Below, one piece after another: positions 25,501 through 39,177 of a stretch of 64,000 bases of DNA; position 1 is the first letter of the stretch; every line of letters starts with the position of its first letter. A program made the translations under genes and the position numbers. Under the pieces are notes generated by a model that ran no database searches, was not told where the DNA came from, and saw only the letters and a program-made list of their open reading frames with translations. Source of the stretch: Dirofilaria immitis (taxonomy: Eukaryota > Nematoda > Chromadorea > Rhabditida > Onchocercidae); contig JAKNDB010000087.1 in assembly GCA_024305405.1 (NCBI GenBank), positions 4,962,501 to 5,026,500 on the forward strand, written 5' to 3'.

Positions 25501-28165
25501 GGCAGCTTATCGATGTTACGAATTAATATTATCAACTTCCATATCAGGTCAATTGTGACAACTAAAAACAGCGAACAGATTGTGGGGACAGTGAACATTC
25601 CCATATTACTATTCGACTCATTCTCATTATTAATATGAAAAAAAGAACGATAAAGACAAAGAACGAAGTAAATGACAGTGATAGAATCTATTTATCATGT
25701 ATAAAGCTCTCTTCCACAGAAATTACTTACTGATTAAGATCTCGAACAATACATATTACTAAATATCATGACAACCACAAATTAATATATAGTTTGATTT
25801 GATAACTTACGATGAAATGTTTATTAATAAAATAAGTTTTTCTAAAGCCAAATTGATTGACACAAAGTGACCTCGATGGTTCTGTCACCATTCATTTTAA
25901 ACTCTCTACTTTAACTTATTGCTTGTTTGCTTGTAAATTGAAAAACAGATGAATAAAGGTAAGTGCTGAAATAAAATAGATACTTAGCAGGAAGAATACA
26001 ATAGTTATAGGTGTTATACTGTTGAATCGGTGGCTAATGTAATTTGGAACAATTATTATCTCTTGTTTACTTGTAATTATATCATTTTCTTCCCTAACTG
26101 CTTCTGTTTTACTTATTTTCTTGTTTATCCGTTCTATTCCGAATGTTTTTAAATTTTGTAGATTAATTTTTAGCCACTTAATCAAAAATGCGCTTTATTT
26201 TCTTTTAGGTTTGAGGATAGAAAAAAAGGATAATGAATTTTTAATATGCTTGTGGTTGTAAAATTTTGCATAGTCATATATTTATATTCATTTAAATGTT
26301 TCACATTATATAAATATATAAAAAGATGCTAATTATTCTAAAAAATCAATCTCTTTTTGTTGCTCGTTTAATTTATATCATCGTTATCGCAATATAGGTA
26401 AAACCATAAGAATAAAATTTATCTTTAAAAGAAAAATATTCTCTGCCGCTTTTAGCTTCAAATTCGGCCGAAATGACTGAAGTATAATAAATGCTTAGAA
26501 TGTGATAACTTGTCAGAATCTGGAGCATGGAAATATAATAGGTGTCTTGTTTTCAAACCTAATTTGTGAGTAATCTTATTTTTTATAGTTTCGGTTATTT
26601 GTCGATTTAAAAGTCCCTCGATTGGAAATATTAAATACAAAATTCTCATCTTTCGCCAAGTATTGAGAACGGAAAAAAAGTGATTATTTCAGATGTGACA
26701 GATATTTCTATGATCAGAAAATTCGCACTTCTTGTTGAGTAGCATGATATTATGAATGTGATGATTGCTGTTGTTCAGATAACAAAAATTACGCAACATA
26801 GAAGAACTATACGACTCCTTCAAGTTCCACCAACACAGCTGTTTCATTTGTAAGTTTCTTATTGCTGCTTATTACTTCCATCGAAATTCTCTCTGAATAA
26901 TTATTAAATTTCACCAATATTATAACATTCTTTTCCACAGTGGCACCTGTCATTTCTCACTAGATAAGGTTAAGACTTCTCATATTGAAGCAGTCTCGGA
27001 AATACTTTTGTCTTTTCTAATTTATATAGGTAATAGAAGATTAACAGCAGTATATAATTTTTACAAATAATATGAGGGAACGCATTGCTGAAATATGATT
27101 GCAGCTAGAAGTTAGGACTTGCACTTTGGCGCTTCAAATGTTACTTTGCATTCTTTATTTCGTTGCATCCTTAATTTCTTTGCGATGATATTCTCTCTAC
27201 GTCATAAACTAAACTCTCACTCTGAATCCATTGGTTTAATTTCCAAAAAAAACAAATGATTTAAACACTGCCCAGAATTGGATTCTTTTTTTTACTTATC
27301 CATTCATTTCTTCATAATTAGCTTTTTAAAGATGACTTTGAAAGCCTTCGCATCGTTGTGTTTCATTTATTATCCATGCATATGCGTTAAATTTCATCTT
27401 TTCAATACGAGATTTCTGTGGTTCTCGTTAATAAAAAGGACTGAGAAGGACAGAATGGATGCTTTGCAAACTTCGTAAAAAGAAGCTGTGTGTATATGCA
27501 TATATATATATATATATATATATATTTGCAAACTTGGGTACACGCATATACATATACACAGCATTCAGTGACAGAGTAGAAAACAAAAGTGGAATTTCTT
27601 TCAAAAGTTGCAAGCTATTTAATATGTCATTTCAGTTGAAATATTGACATTTAATGTGACCAATTTTGGGACAATCGATACACATTTATGTCCCGCTGTC
27701 AACTATAATTAATTATATCATTTTGTATATCATTTTCCGCCATATTTCGCGAATGATAAAACAAGTGATTCGGACAGCGTATCTTATTCATTTCAAATGT
27801 AATCGCGATGAAAATATCGACTTCGATTTCATCTTCAAGTTTGGCTTTCTTTGCGAATTAGTGATTCAAACATAATTCAATTCATTTATTAGAAATAGTT
27901 TTACTTGGCCGTTATGATCATTCAGTTTATATTTTAGTACTCATTTAAGTATACTTTAGTGGCCACTCATGTATGTAAAGGGAAGAATTCTCCTGACCTT
28001 AGACTATTATACAGTAGTACCACTTAAATCAACTAATTCTCTGTTATCATCTCTTTTCCTCTCGATTTGCTTCTTTTATGTTTTTGTATGTTATTTGGAA
28101 TAGTGCAACAGAAGGAAATATCAATGATCCGAAGATATGAGCAAAAGAGGGGATGAGAAAGAAAC
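22515..28165. other. Intergenic AT-rich DNA, nothing recognised
   Basis: No coding exon supported. The stretch includes (TA)n at about 24661-24675 with a small TATAGCATTT hairpin beside it (24642-24665), and a second (TA)n at about 27499-27525. At 25149 an ATG in good context (GCCACCATG) is followed 13 nt later by a GTATGG donor-like site, which could be a first coding exon but has no downstream support. Confidence 0.45.
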
Positions 28166-28257
28166 CTGCTGTCCATATGAAGGAAAGTTGATGATGTGGT
28201 AGTGAGGTGGTGATTACGATGACCTCCGAGAACGGCCTCCTCATCCGGTGGCGGCAA
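28166..28257 (-). other. Exon-like GC-richer stretch, minus strand (unknown protein)
   Basis: On the minus strand TTTTTTTCAG is followed by 30 codons plus 2 nt, beginning LPPPDEEAVLGGHRNHHLTT, then AG|GTTTCT. The segment is clearly richer in G and C than neighbouring DNA and has consensus splice signals at both ends, so it is the best orphan-exon candidate of the 40-kb gap. The overlapping + strand is also open (a 50-odd codon frame starting ATGACCTCC near 28219). The elevated GC may therefore mark a conserved non-coding element instead. Confidence 0.28.
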
Positions 28258-30109
28258 CTGAAAAAAATTGCTGTTCCCAAGATGATGATTACGAGATTAA
28301 AGGGAAGAATTAAGAAGGGAGGCGATATAGAACAGATTTCTTATCAATCAGTGAAAGATGAGGCGAGTGATGGTTGTTGATAAAGCGGATTGAATGATAT
28401 GAAGATTTTGTGAAGATTTCATCTTCTTCCTTTTTTTCTGTAATTTCAAGGGCTCACTAATTTCGGAAGGCTCGTATTTTTTATATTACTGAGGCTCTTA
28501 TTTAAATTGGCCTATGAGATGTTTCCCATCATAGTCTAATAGGAAATATATCATAATCTATTTAGATTAAAGACAGAAATCCTATTTTCTTCCTGGCTAC
28601 TTTACATCTGATCTTTATCATTTAAATTACTAGATTCATACATTACTGAGAATAGTGATGTTTCCATTTTATCGAAAGTTGTGTTCATTCGTCGAATTAT
28701 CTGTTGCAAATTTCACATTTTTGAAAGTTCTGAAAAATGCTGCTATGAAGGGAAAGCAGAGGATGGAAAAATCGTTGTTTTAAAAATTTTTTAATAATAA
28801 TGAATAAATTTTGGTAATCATTTGCTTCTATATTGAAACATTTATACACTTCATAAAACAGCTTATCTCATCTGCCAGTCTTTATTTTTGAGATATTGGC
28901 AGATCAGTTCTTTGTGATCATTGCTATTTCAATGATATCTTTGTATGCCATGAAAGTTATTAATGAATACATGTGCCGTACTATTTATTCTACCGTCATT
29001 CTATGTTCTCTTGATCAATTCATTTTTTACAAGCCTATATACATATACATCTATATAAATATAGAGGAGAAAATGGAAGTGCTGGAAATCTGATGTTGTA
29101 ATGGAATTTACTTAAGAAAAAAAATTAATTAGTAATCTTTGGATGGCTCATCTTTCTCTAACCTTCTTACTATTTGTTCATACTGTGTGTACTTTATTAT
29201 TATTATGTTGCGAATTGGTGACCTTCCTTTTGTTCAACACTTATCTTTGTTTCATTTATCTCATCTCACCGATTAATCCTTTATGCAAATAGAAGCGCCA
29301 AGAAGGAGATCCATTTTTTCTTATTTTTTCACTACGCTCCATGGAATGAATTTGACGTTCTTCCATCCTTTCCCATCCATTTTTCATCTGCACTTTTACA
29401 TGCAACATCTATGTATTCCTTAAAAGTAGCGGAGGACTCTGATCGTTTCTTTCACTACGAAGTGAATAAATTTATGAATCGCTTTGCTAGCATTGTAGGA
29501 GGTGAAAAACATTGTCGTTGATCGCACACTTTTTACAGAAAATTTTTATAAATTCGTTGATTGAAAAATTTCGAATTTTGGATCTATTTCGAGTGTCAAT
29601 TAATTAACAGGATGAAGATTTGAGTTATCGATTTCTGGTAATTGATATAATTCAGTTCAATTTTCATCATCATTTAGATAATAGCAAATTGTAGTCGTTT
29701 GTCAAGTATAACTATTTATTCATACATTTTTTTTCAAAGAATTATTTCATTTTCTGTATGCCTTAGTCTTTTTCGAATAAATATCCCACTTTTAACTTTA
29801 TTTAAATAATTTTTTTATAAACATCTTTTGTACCAGTCATCATTAAGTGAATATTATCATTTTATGTTTAAAATTGTTATATGTTCTTATTTGTTTTCAT
29901 TGAAACCCAGTATGTTTTGGAGTGAAAAGAGGAATCAATTTTGAGTTTTATTAAGCAATTCTTGAACAGATTCCGAAAACTCCTTTTCTTCTCAAAAAGA
30001 TTCTATTTTGCTACTTTTGAGAATTCATTTATAGAATAGACATTCCTAATTTGTTTTTGTTGTTACTAACTAATAGGTAGCGCCTGCGCTCCTGCGCCCT
30101 CCTGAAATC

Positions 30110-30620
30110 TCAATCTTCTCTCACGTGCTGATTCACCGATAACAATGATAAAGTGATTACATTGGCCCTTATCGATGATCGACTGCATTTATGAGTGCTA
30201 ATATCACTAAATATATTCCACCTCAAGTATCTTTTCCTTAGCGACATGCACGGCAGAGCAAATATCGCGTCTATGCCATTATCTGTTCGCATCTTGTAAG
30301 TGTCTGTCTCTGTATGTATATATGCATGTATGTATGTATGTATGTATGTATGTATGTATGCATTTATGTATGTATGTATGTATGTATGTATGCATTTATG
30401 TATGTATGTATGTATGTATGTATGTATGTATGTATGTATGTATGTATATGTATATGTATATATGTACGTGTATGCATGCGCGTGTGTGTTTCCATTTGAG
30501 TAGTAGTTTCTTGGAGTAGTTTTGCAGCATTTACCGCGATGGCTTTTATTCCCCTGAAGCTCCGCGTATTCTCGCTCCGTGTCGCAGTTGTATGTTGCTG
30601 ATTTACACTGCAAGAATTAT
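30110..30620. repeat. Second TATG microsatellite (30311-30489) within a GC-richer island
   Basis: About 180 bp of TATG repeats, interrupted by two CATT variants (near 30361 and 30393), sit within flanks less AT-rich than average (30060-30300 and 30490-30620). The minus strand is open for 167 codons across the block because the tetranucleotide contains no stop. The non-repeat flanks contribute about 43 and 66 open codons without any motif I recognise. I treat it as a microsatellite in a GC-richer island, possibly regulatory, not a gene. Confidence 0.8.
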
Positions 30621-33600
30621 TTGGCATACATCATACGCAGAGCAGTTTTCCTTCTAATTAATATTTCCATCGTTATAATCATCTCGTCATTGATCCGTTT
30701 TATACTGCCTCATTATCATTATCATTCCCTCCCTTCATTTTCTATACTTTTCATTAATAAAACAGTCATTACATGTCACTTTCAATGCTCTCCTAATCAA
30801 TCTTATCATTACTTCCATTTCTAGAGTTTTACCATTCGCAATATTATGCATTATTATTTTTCAAAAGATCATCAGATGGACGACACGTGAAGAAGAAAAG
30901 GAAAATGGAAAAGCCGAGGAGAGGAGATCATCATCAATATCACGATGTGCAAAATATACGTCCAACAAGTGTTCTGGGCTAGAATTTATGCTTCTTAATT
31001 GCTTTGGTCTTGGCCATGAGCGAGCATTTAGTAATCGATTGGTCAATTATCATTTATATCCGTCATGTTAATGCTGTAATTAATATCATTATGACTATGA
31101 TTTCTTCAGCATCGTTTTAACTTTTAAAAATAGATTTCCTTAATTGAAATTAATATTAATAATATTTGAAATTTTTTCTTGCATTAGCAAAATTAAATTT
31201 ATGATTAAAATTTTACGTTTATGATATGCGATTTTATGTTGTTTCGCAGGTTTCATATTCTTATTTTTGAATTTCAATAATAAATCATATTTTGAAAATG
31301 TTAATATCAAAATGTCAGTTGATATGAAGTCTAATTATTCAGCGTTAGTTAATAAAAATAGGTAAGCAATTTGCTTCAAAGATTTCCGTAGTATAACCTT
31401 TTACTAATGATAATTGATGGTCAGAGCTGCATAAGAGTGAAAATCTTTGACATGTCGCTAGATGCACTGCTACTATGTATTGATCTTGTCAAAACATCGA
31501 TAATCTATGTTTTATTTGTTGAGAACGAAGGCATTGTCCTTTTCAACAAGCAAAAGGAGGTAATCCAGAAGAGAATTTTAAGTTATTTTTTAATTCGTAG
31601 GTTTTATTAATAAGTCGTAAAAGTTGGATTTCCTGTAGCTGAAAACTATTAGATGTAAAGAGATCGTAAATAAATATCACAAAATTCGTCGTGCACTGCA
31701 ATGCGCTTAGTGCTCTTTAACTATATATATATATATATGACAAGATAGCGAAAGAATGAAAAGTGAAAGAAGTGTTACGTTACAGTATGATCTAATATAT
31801 AAATTTGAGCATACCGATTATGTACCTTCACAAAAAATTTCCTTTAACATAAAATATAGGTCGCAACATAGTGAAATGTTCTTAAAACTCTTTCATTCTT
31901 AATTAAACGGGAATCATCGACAAGAAATGAGTGGATAAATTATATTGACATCTAACGATTATCGATCGCTTTTTTTTTTCAGCGGCATCTATTAATATTG
32001 TTCGTTATCTGTTGAAAGGACAATGCCAGAAATGTCAGATAGAAGCAACCGTTTAATTCCATTTTTCGAGAAATCTTTCAATAACCAGTGATATTTTTAC
32101 TTTATTGCATTTTCTTTCAAATAAAGGAGAACTATCCCTATTCCCGACTTTCCAACGGAAATTAAGGAAATTTTTAGCTAGAAATTTTTCATTATTTCAT
32201 TTTTTTCCAATCAAAGCGTGCATAACTTATGTGGCCTTCATTAAAATTTGGTTTGAATTTTTTTCCCATGGAGATATTTGGATGATCATGTCTTTGACAA
32301 ATATTTCATGTTTTAATCAACTTTTATTTAGTTCACTCATCAGCTAATATACATATCAAGTTGTAGCATATGGAATCATTTCTCCTCTCTTTATTTATTA
32401 TCGTTCACTTTGTCATTTCTTTCCAAAATAATCTTATCTTTCTTTTTAAAAAGATTCTCTTTCTATTAGACTTATTTAAGTTAAATCGATTCTGCTAAAC
32501 TTAGTTTATTCACGAAAGTATATATTATCTATAATTTCATTTCCATCAATTTTTAAGAGAAAATAGTCATCGATAGCGGAATTTTGGCTGTTTGAACAAA
32601 GCTCTAATCATGTATATGTATTTATACTGTCAGTTCAGATCTATCTTCATTAAATTACGCAACATTTTATTAATTATTTTTCTTTACGATTTTTGATTAT
32701 CTATCATTTACCCGTTCAGCTATGTCCACAAAACTGCTCTTTTCAAGGAAATATTTGCATAAAAAAATCGAAAGGAATTGTAGTAACTGTTAATGATTAA
32801 TAGCAATAAAGGGGAATTAATCTATTTCTTAAAAATAAGGCATTTTTGAGAATATCATTTGCGCCAGTGTTTTTGTGCGTCACCGATATAGCATAGCGCC
32901 TTGTTTCTTCGATTTTGAATTTATTTTTCCCAATACTGTAATTGGCTTGCGCGGTTTTACGTTTGCTAATGACATTGAACTATTTCAGACACTGGTCTTT
33001 TTACACTTACTATCTTACTGCAAATTTTTCGTTTTTCTTTTTTGTTAAAAGAATCGCTAAAGAAAAATATTATTCACTAACTTTTCGAATGATTTTTTTA
33101 TCTTTACTTGTTGATTTCATTTGTTCATTTGTTTATTTATTAGTTCTGCCAACAGCAGAAGTATTTATTTTTGACTGTAGCAAATGTAGGCCCGTAAGAA
33201 GCATATAAACGAGATAAAAATGTAATCTGACACTAGTAATACGATATGCCATGCAGCTCTTTCAGATATTTCTATTTGAAAATCATTATCAAAGACTACG
33301 TTCTAAAATGCAGTCAAGAGTTCATACATCCATTCTATTTAAAAATCAAATAATTAATTAATTACAAATTTTGATAAATGAGTGTTTGAATGGAAAATTA
33401 CTTGCTTACATGCTTTATTAATTTGAAATAATTGCAACATTTAAAGAATAATATTTCTATATTAGTAAAAATCATCGAATTATTGATGGGAATTTTAAAT
33501 GTTATGAATTGATTCGTTTATTCAGAACATACGCATTTGTGTTTAGATGTTAGTAAGTGGTGCTGATCGATTGATTAATACATATTTATGTATGTGATGG

Positions 33601-34329
33601 GAGAGGATTGGGTTGCCGATGTATCGTTTAACAATCTTTACGCTTCAGGAAGCAGCAATATAACCAGAAAAGAATGAACCTTCTTGTCCCATTCACTGTA
33701 TTTTTATTTCTTCATTTTTATTCGTTTATTAGCAAACATTTATTACTCTAGCATCTATCATATTTGTTTACTGAGAAATACTCTTAAAAGCAGTTTAAAA
33801 TATCGTGGTACAAAAAGATGTAATACTATCGCACATTGTATTTTAGATCCTAGAATTTTATTTCAGGAAATCGAATTCTGAATTCTACTCTTTCATTTCA
33901 CCATTTATTTTTCCTGTTTTCATTGCTTCTGACAATCCGTTGGATGATGTTTCATCTGTTGAAGAAATACCTTATTGCTTCATTCCTTACATTCCAATGC
34001 TACTTGGTGCGACTAATCTTTCATTGCATTTCTAGGTTTGTCCTTTGTTTTATCAAATTTTTATCATTTCGACATAATTGAGGAAAATTTAAAGCGCATG
34101 TAGTATATTATTTATGGATTCAGCTATCTCTATAAGAAGTAACCTAAAATGAAGGATAAATGATGGCTTATTACTCTTAAATAATCCTGATCTCCATACA
34201 TGGATAGAACTATGATCTGGTTTATTTCTCACTTAGTTGAGATTAATGGGAATGAATTGGCACTTAGAAATGGATTTGAAAACAATACTTCATGAATTGA
34301 AAAGAGTTGAATTAAATGATAATTAAAAT

Positions 34330-34366
34330 AAATCAGATTGAAATGTATTTCATTTCAATCTGATTT
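34330..34366. repeat. Perfect hairpin, 16-bp arms and 5-nt loop
   Basis: AAATCAGATTGAAATG (34330-34345), loop TATTT, and the exact reverse complement (34351-34366). Like the 17.66-kb hairpin it lies in unique, gene-free DNA. No sequence similarity between the two hairpins was noticed. Confidence 0.9.
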
Positions 34367-36869
34367 GATGGCAAACAATCTGGCTGAAATTAATTTCGAA
34401 ATCTGAATCAATCAGTTTTGGTAAAAGAGCAAATTAGAACATATGTGTGAAATAGCATTGGAATTAAAACAGAATCGTTGCTAGTTAGATTATCATACAA
34501 TTCGGTTCCATAATTGGTTTTGGCAATTTGGTAAAACTGAGAGTAGTAAAGTAGAAGGAGATAGAAAAATGCGGTTAGTGATGGTATGTACTTTGTGATA
34601 TCATCTATTGTTATCATTTTTATTATGATGGGTAATAGACAGGTGTTACTCCTCACATACTACTGATGGTTATTCCATGGCTTACAATAATATAGATTGA
34701 AAGCAATTAATAACGTACTGTAATATTAATGAGATAATTTTGTTTTTCAGATTTTGAATTTCGTAAAATTTTGTAAAAATTTTACGTTCATATTACTTAT
34801 AATGGGGATGAAAACGAGCAAGTCTTGAAATCACAATTCATGCATCATTGACTTTCGTAAGGAAATAAGACGGAAGCAGTCTTCTTGTTCGTACTCACTC
34901 TCCATTCTCATTGTATATATGCTTTTCGGATATATAGATTTGAACAATTCATCAATTCATTTCCAGAAAATATTAAGAGTGAAGGAAAAAGGAGAAATAG
35001 TTGAAAATTTTTGAAATACAATTCTTTCTTATTTTTTTGGAACTTTTAGAAATAGTTGTTTTCCTATTTCATACAGATGAAAACCAACCATTTGTGAAAT
35101 AAGATTTTGCTATTATAAAAAGTTTTTGAAGTACAACATTATACCTAATTTATATTAAAGGTTTGAGTCAAAAGTTCTTAACTGATTTTAGCCAGCAATA
35201 TTAGTTATTAGTTATTTGAAGTTGAATGAAAAAAATTAAGTGAAAGGTCGCTTTGTTTGCACCCTAAGTATTAGAGAATTTGATGTTATAATACAATAAT
35301 ATTGTAATGTTCAAAACTACTTAATACCTTTCATTTCTGGATCTGAAGTATGTTTCCATGTCACACTCCGAAGAATTTTCACCGAATTCTTTACTACTGA
35401 ATCATTGAAACCATTGCTTTCTGCGTGTATGTGATTCACGAGAAATATAAAATAAATTTAAAAAAATTATTCAGTGATGGCGGCGAACTATTTCAAAATT
35501 TCGCCTTGATAACATCTTGGCATAGGTATAAAGGAGAAAAGATTTGATGTTATCATCGCCATTAGTAGCACCAATGTTTCAGAGGTATCGTTTCACAGTG
35601 TTTCGCCGTCATAGTAATCGTTGTTGTTAGGATTTCGCAAAGAATTCGAAAAAGTTTGAAAATATGAGCGACTTTAGTATAATAACGATTACTCCTGCTT
35701 CTACTTCTATATTTCGAACGACTGATAAATAGACTGTTTTGCTGTCATTTTAGCAGTTATATAAATATTGTTGTGTTCCTTTCCTTTCACTGTCTCAAAT
35801 TTCTTTTCACTAAATTGATGTCGAATTGATCATCGAGCTGCAGGAAGCTCATGTAACTATTATCCTTGTTTTTCTAAAGTTCATGTAGACGAATTTAATC
35901 AGTTAATTTGATGAGTACTGAGGTATTAAGTATGCATAGTTTTGATAAAGACATATTAATCAGATTTATATTTTCATTTGTTTTAAACTCTTCAAATTAT
36001 TTGTTTTTAGAGAAGCATAGGAAATCTAAATTGGAGGATGCGTGTGTGTTCAAAATATGATTGAATGAACCTTTCACTTTTTAGGTTATAATTGAAATGT
36101 AATTTCTCGTATTACTATCATTTATTTCTAGCACATCACAAAACTTTTTGATAATGATTCTCGACGAATAATTCAAAGTGGCTGTATAGTTTCGATTGAA
36201 TGCTTTATTCATTAAATTCAAGCAAACAATTCATCAGGTTTTTGATTTTCCGAGTGCAGAAAGAAAAAATCCTATTTAATACACATATGTATTTTTGATT
36301 GATTCATGCGAGCTGTTTGATGTTATGATTTGTCTCATAAGTAAGTGTATAATAACAGTTCCACTTTGCTGAATTCAATTGAACATGAGAAATTCACTGA
36401 GTTTTCGTTTTTTAAGCACTATTTGATCATAAGCAGCATTTGGTATATCCATTCCGCTGAAAGTATCGTTGCTAAGAAATTTAAATCTGATTCTCATAGT
36501 AAAGATCAGTAAACAGATGAACAAGCAGACATATCCTTCCATCTAACGACGTCGCATTTCTCCTCTGCTTTTCATATGAAGTCTCATTTGCGAATTAGTA
36601 GTAAGATGATGAAATTAATTAACCACTAATAATAATAATTGGTCATCATGACAAGTTAATAATAAAATGAATTTTGTTTACATTTCTGTTCGTATTGGGA
36701 TAGATAACGTCGTCTGTCATATGTATAGATAATATAGCGAAAATGATTGCTTTTCAAAAGATGTTTTTTATTATAAATGGGCCGAGTGTTAGGGTGATTT
36801 ACGATGACGATTGAACTGATTTCAACAGCAGTAGCAGTAGCAGTAACACTACATTGATATTCTACCTTA

Positions 36870-36872
<3 letters not shown>

Positions 36873-36906
<34 letters not shown>
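36873..36906. repeat. (CT)17 dinucleotide run in a polypyrimidine tract
   Basis: Seventeen CT units are followed by mixed C/T-rich sequence to about 36950. Long homopurine-homopyrimidine tracts can form triplex structures and commonly occur in promoters. No gene is recognised next to this one. A preceding CAGTAG hexanucleotide repeat lies at about 36826-36846. Confidence 0.93.
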
Positions 36907-36910
<4 letters not shown>

Positions 36911-38712
36911 TTTTCCCTCCTCCTCTTCCCTCCTCTGTCCTTTCCTTCTTATTTTCTGAAGTCTGGTTTTTTAAAATAATTTTCGTTCGATGGATAAACA
37001 AACAATTATTATATCTCATATATTTTTCTGACATCTTAAAATATCCGTGACTTTGTAATTTCACATTTCTCGTATAAGTTTGGAAAAATTTTAAGGGAAG
37101 AAATTCTGCCGAATATGCTCAGCTGTTATTGGTCATATGATGATTATAGTACGAAGATATAGTAGCAAGAAGAAAACGATACTTTTATGATATTAATATA
37201 TAATTGTCGTTAACAGAAATATTTTTAAGTCACAGCAAATCTCTTGGAAGACTGAGTTATATGTTGAGCATCGAAATATTTTGGTATTTAATATCTTTCA
37301 AGTTTGTGAGTGCTTCTTGCAGCTAGTAAGACCACTGCTAAATTTGTTCGTTTGGAAAAGTAGGGAAAGGACTTGGAATTTTTTCGATTATCTGAATACA
37401 GTGCTTACTTTTTTAAAATCAATTTACAAAGTCGTATGATAGAAAAATCGATTTAAAAATGATAGCGATAACAATAATTTTATTTTTTAAACACTGCGAA
37501 ATTCTGTAAGAAAAATTAATTGCTTCATTGGCACCTGTGATACTATAGAAGCCATGATTTCTCATAATTTTATGCACTAGTTTTGAGAAATTGGAAAGGA
37601 CAAAGTTTTGTATTAATAGTTTTGTATTAATACTTTTCAGCTTTTTTTTACATTCATTGAATGGTCCAGGGCACTTTCAGCTATCAATAATTGAGGTTCG
37701 CATTACGATTTGGATTGCTTATAAGCTAATTGATTTTATAGATTTAATGACAGTCGAAAAAGAGAATAAAGAAAATGAATAAATAAATCTGACTAATTGA
37801 ATTACTTGTAAATGATTATGCTTTGTTTACTTAATATCCATACTTTCAGGATTTGGGTATATCTGCAGCAGACACTCTTATTCTAACTGCATTATATAGA
37901 GAAGACTCTTTTCATTAACACTGTATCTCATTCTCATTCTTTTCTTTGTTAAATAATCAATTTCAGCTATTGCTATTAATTGCTGTCAATTGTTACTTTC
38001 CATCTGTTAATACTTCCCATTTTCAAAATAAGCTTATACTTTCGATTTAATTTCACTTATTGATTCATTATGACTTATTATTCAATATTTTAGCTCATTT
38101 ATTCAACATTTTAATAGAAATTCTTTTTATAATATCGCTACAATCAAGAGGAAAAACGATATGCAATTTACACTTCTTTTGCAAATATGCACTTTTCGGA
38201 TTGGTAAAGTTGGATTGGTAAAATGCTACTTTAATCTTTAATACTTTAAATGCAAGTTTTTTTTTTTACTCGCTCATCAGCTAATTAAATAGATATATCA
38301 AAAAAATATGATCATCTTCATGACATTGGACAAAATAGTCGTCATGATCATTTAATAATCAGAATTAGAATATTCCATCTATTTTTTTGCCTTCCTTCTT
38401 CTGCGATTGTTAGTCTCCGGAGTTTATTTAGATTTTTACTTTCTTTTTATCTCTCCCTTGACACTGAACTGTTTACATACTGAGGTATCTGAATTTAATA
38501 TAGGTTGATATCAGTGTAGGTAACATAAGTAAAAGTAAACAAAAGATTAAATGATAAATATATTTGGAAAGATTTAGACTGAAATGTAGAGTATCTTCTG
38601 GAGCTCTCTATCTTTAGCTTGCCAAGAAATTAAAATGGCAGAACTGAAAATATTTGCCTGTAGTAGATGAGCATTTTAATAGTTTTTAGCTATTAGGTCA
38701 AATTGCATTTCG

Positions 38713-39177
38713 CTAATCTTTTAGCTCTTTTGATATTATTATTAAAAGGTGAAGAAATGAATAGCTGATAATTTTAATTGTTGTTGCATTCTTATGACAG
38801 TTACACATTATATTCGTTGCATCGTTTTGCTTGTTGTTTAATCTGTTTAGCAAATTGTCAATACAGTTGAGTGAATATGACGAATTTAGAAGTTTTACTT
38901 CATCGTCAACTGCAGATGAATGGCTTACTTTAAGTGGACTTTGATGAGATCTATCTGTCTCAATTTTTGACCATACAAATGCAACAAAATTTGTTGATAT
39001 GCGAGAAATCAGTGTATATGGTGCGAGATATGTACTTCTCCTAGTAGTAGTGCCAGTGCGGGTAACGATCGCCTGTCTGCTTTTTGCTGATCCTATTTTT
39101 TGTGTTTTTCTGATGTTATCGTCTGTCGATCGAATATGCATATGAATCGTCCTCTTATCTGTACGATCATTTGACAC
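38713..39177 (-). other. Long unassigned ORF, minus strand, 154 codons
   Basis: This is one of the longest open frames in the window that is neither a known exon, a shadow of one, nor a simple repeat. Its first codon is GTG; the first ATG is about 12 codons in. The first 83 codons are Ser/Thr/Arg-rich, and an internal AAA|GTAAGC matches a splice donor, so a coding exon could end near 38929 rather than at the ORF stop. An ORF of 154 codons is unlikely, but not impossible, by chance at this AT content. No family recognised. If real it would be transcribed divergently from egl-27, about 1.9 kb away. Confidence 0.28.

Larger units (their letters stand above)
30621..38712. other. Intergenic AT-rich DNA with a hairpin and a CT tract
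   Basis: No exon recognised. The stretch contains a (TA)n run at about 31721-31738, a perfect inverted repeat at 34330-34366, and (CT)17 at 36873-36906 extended by pyrimidine-rich DNA to about 36950. Open frames of 60-90 codons here (for example plus 32942-33208, minus 34408-34656) have no recognisable features. Confidence 0.5.

Noticed and set aside
30110..30613. 167-codon minus-strand ORF
   Set aside because: Most of its centre is the TATG repeat; the flanking open parts are short, have no recognisable motif and no splice support.
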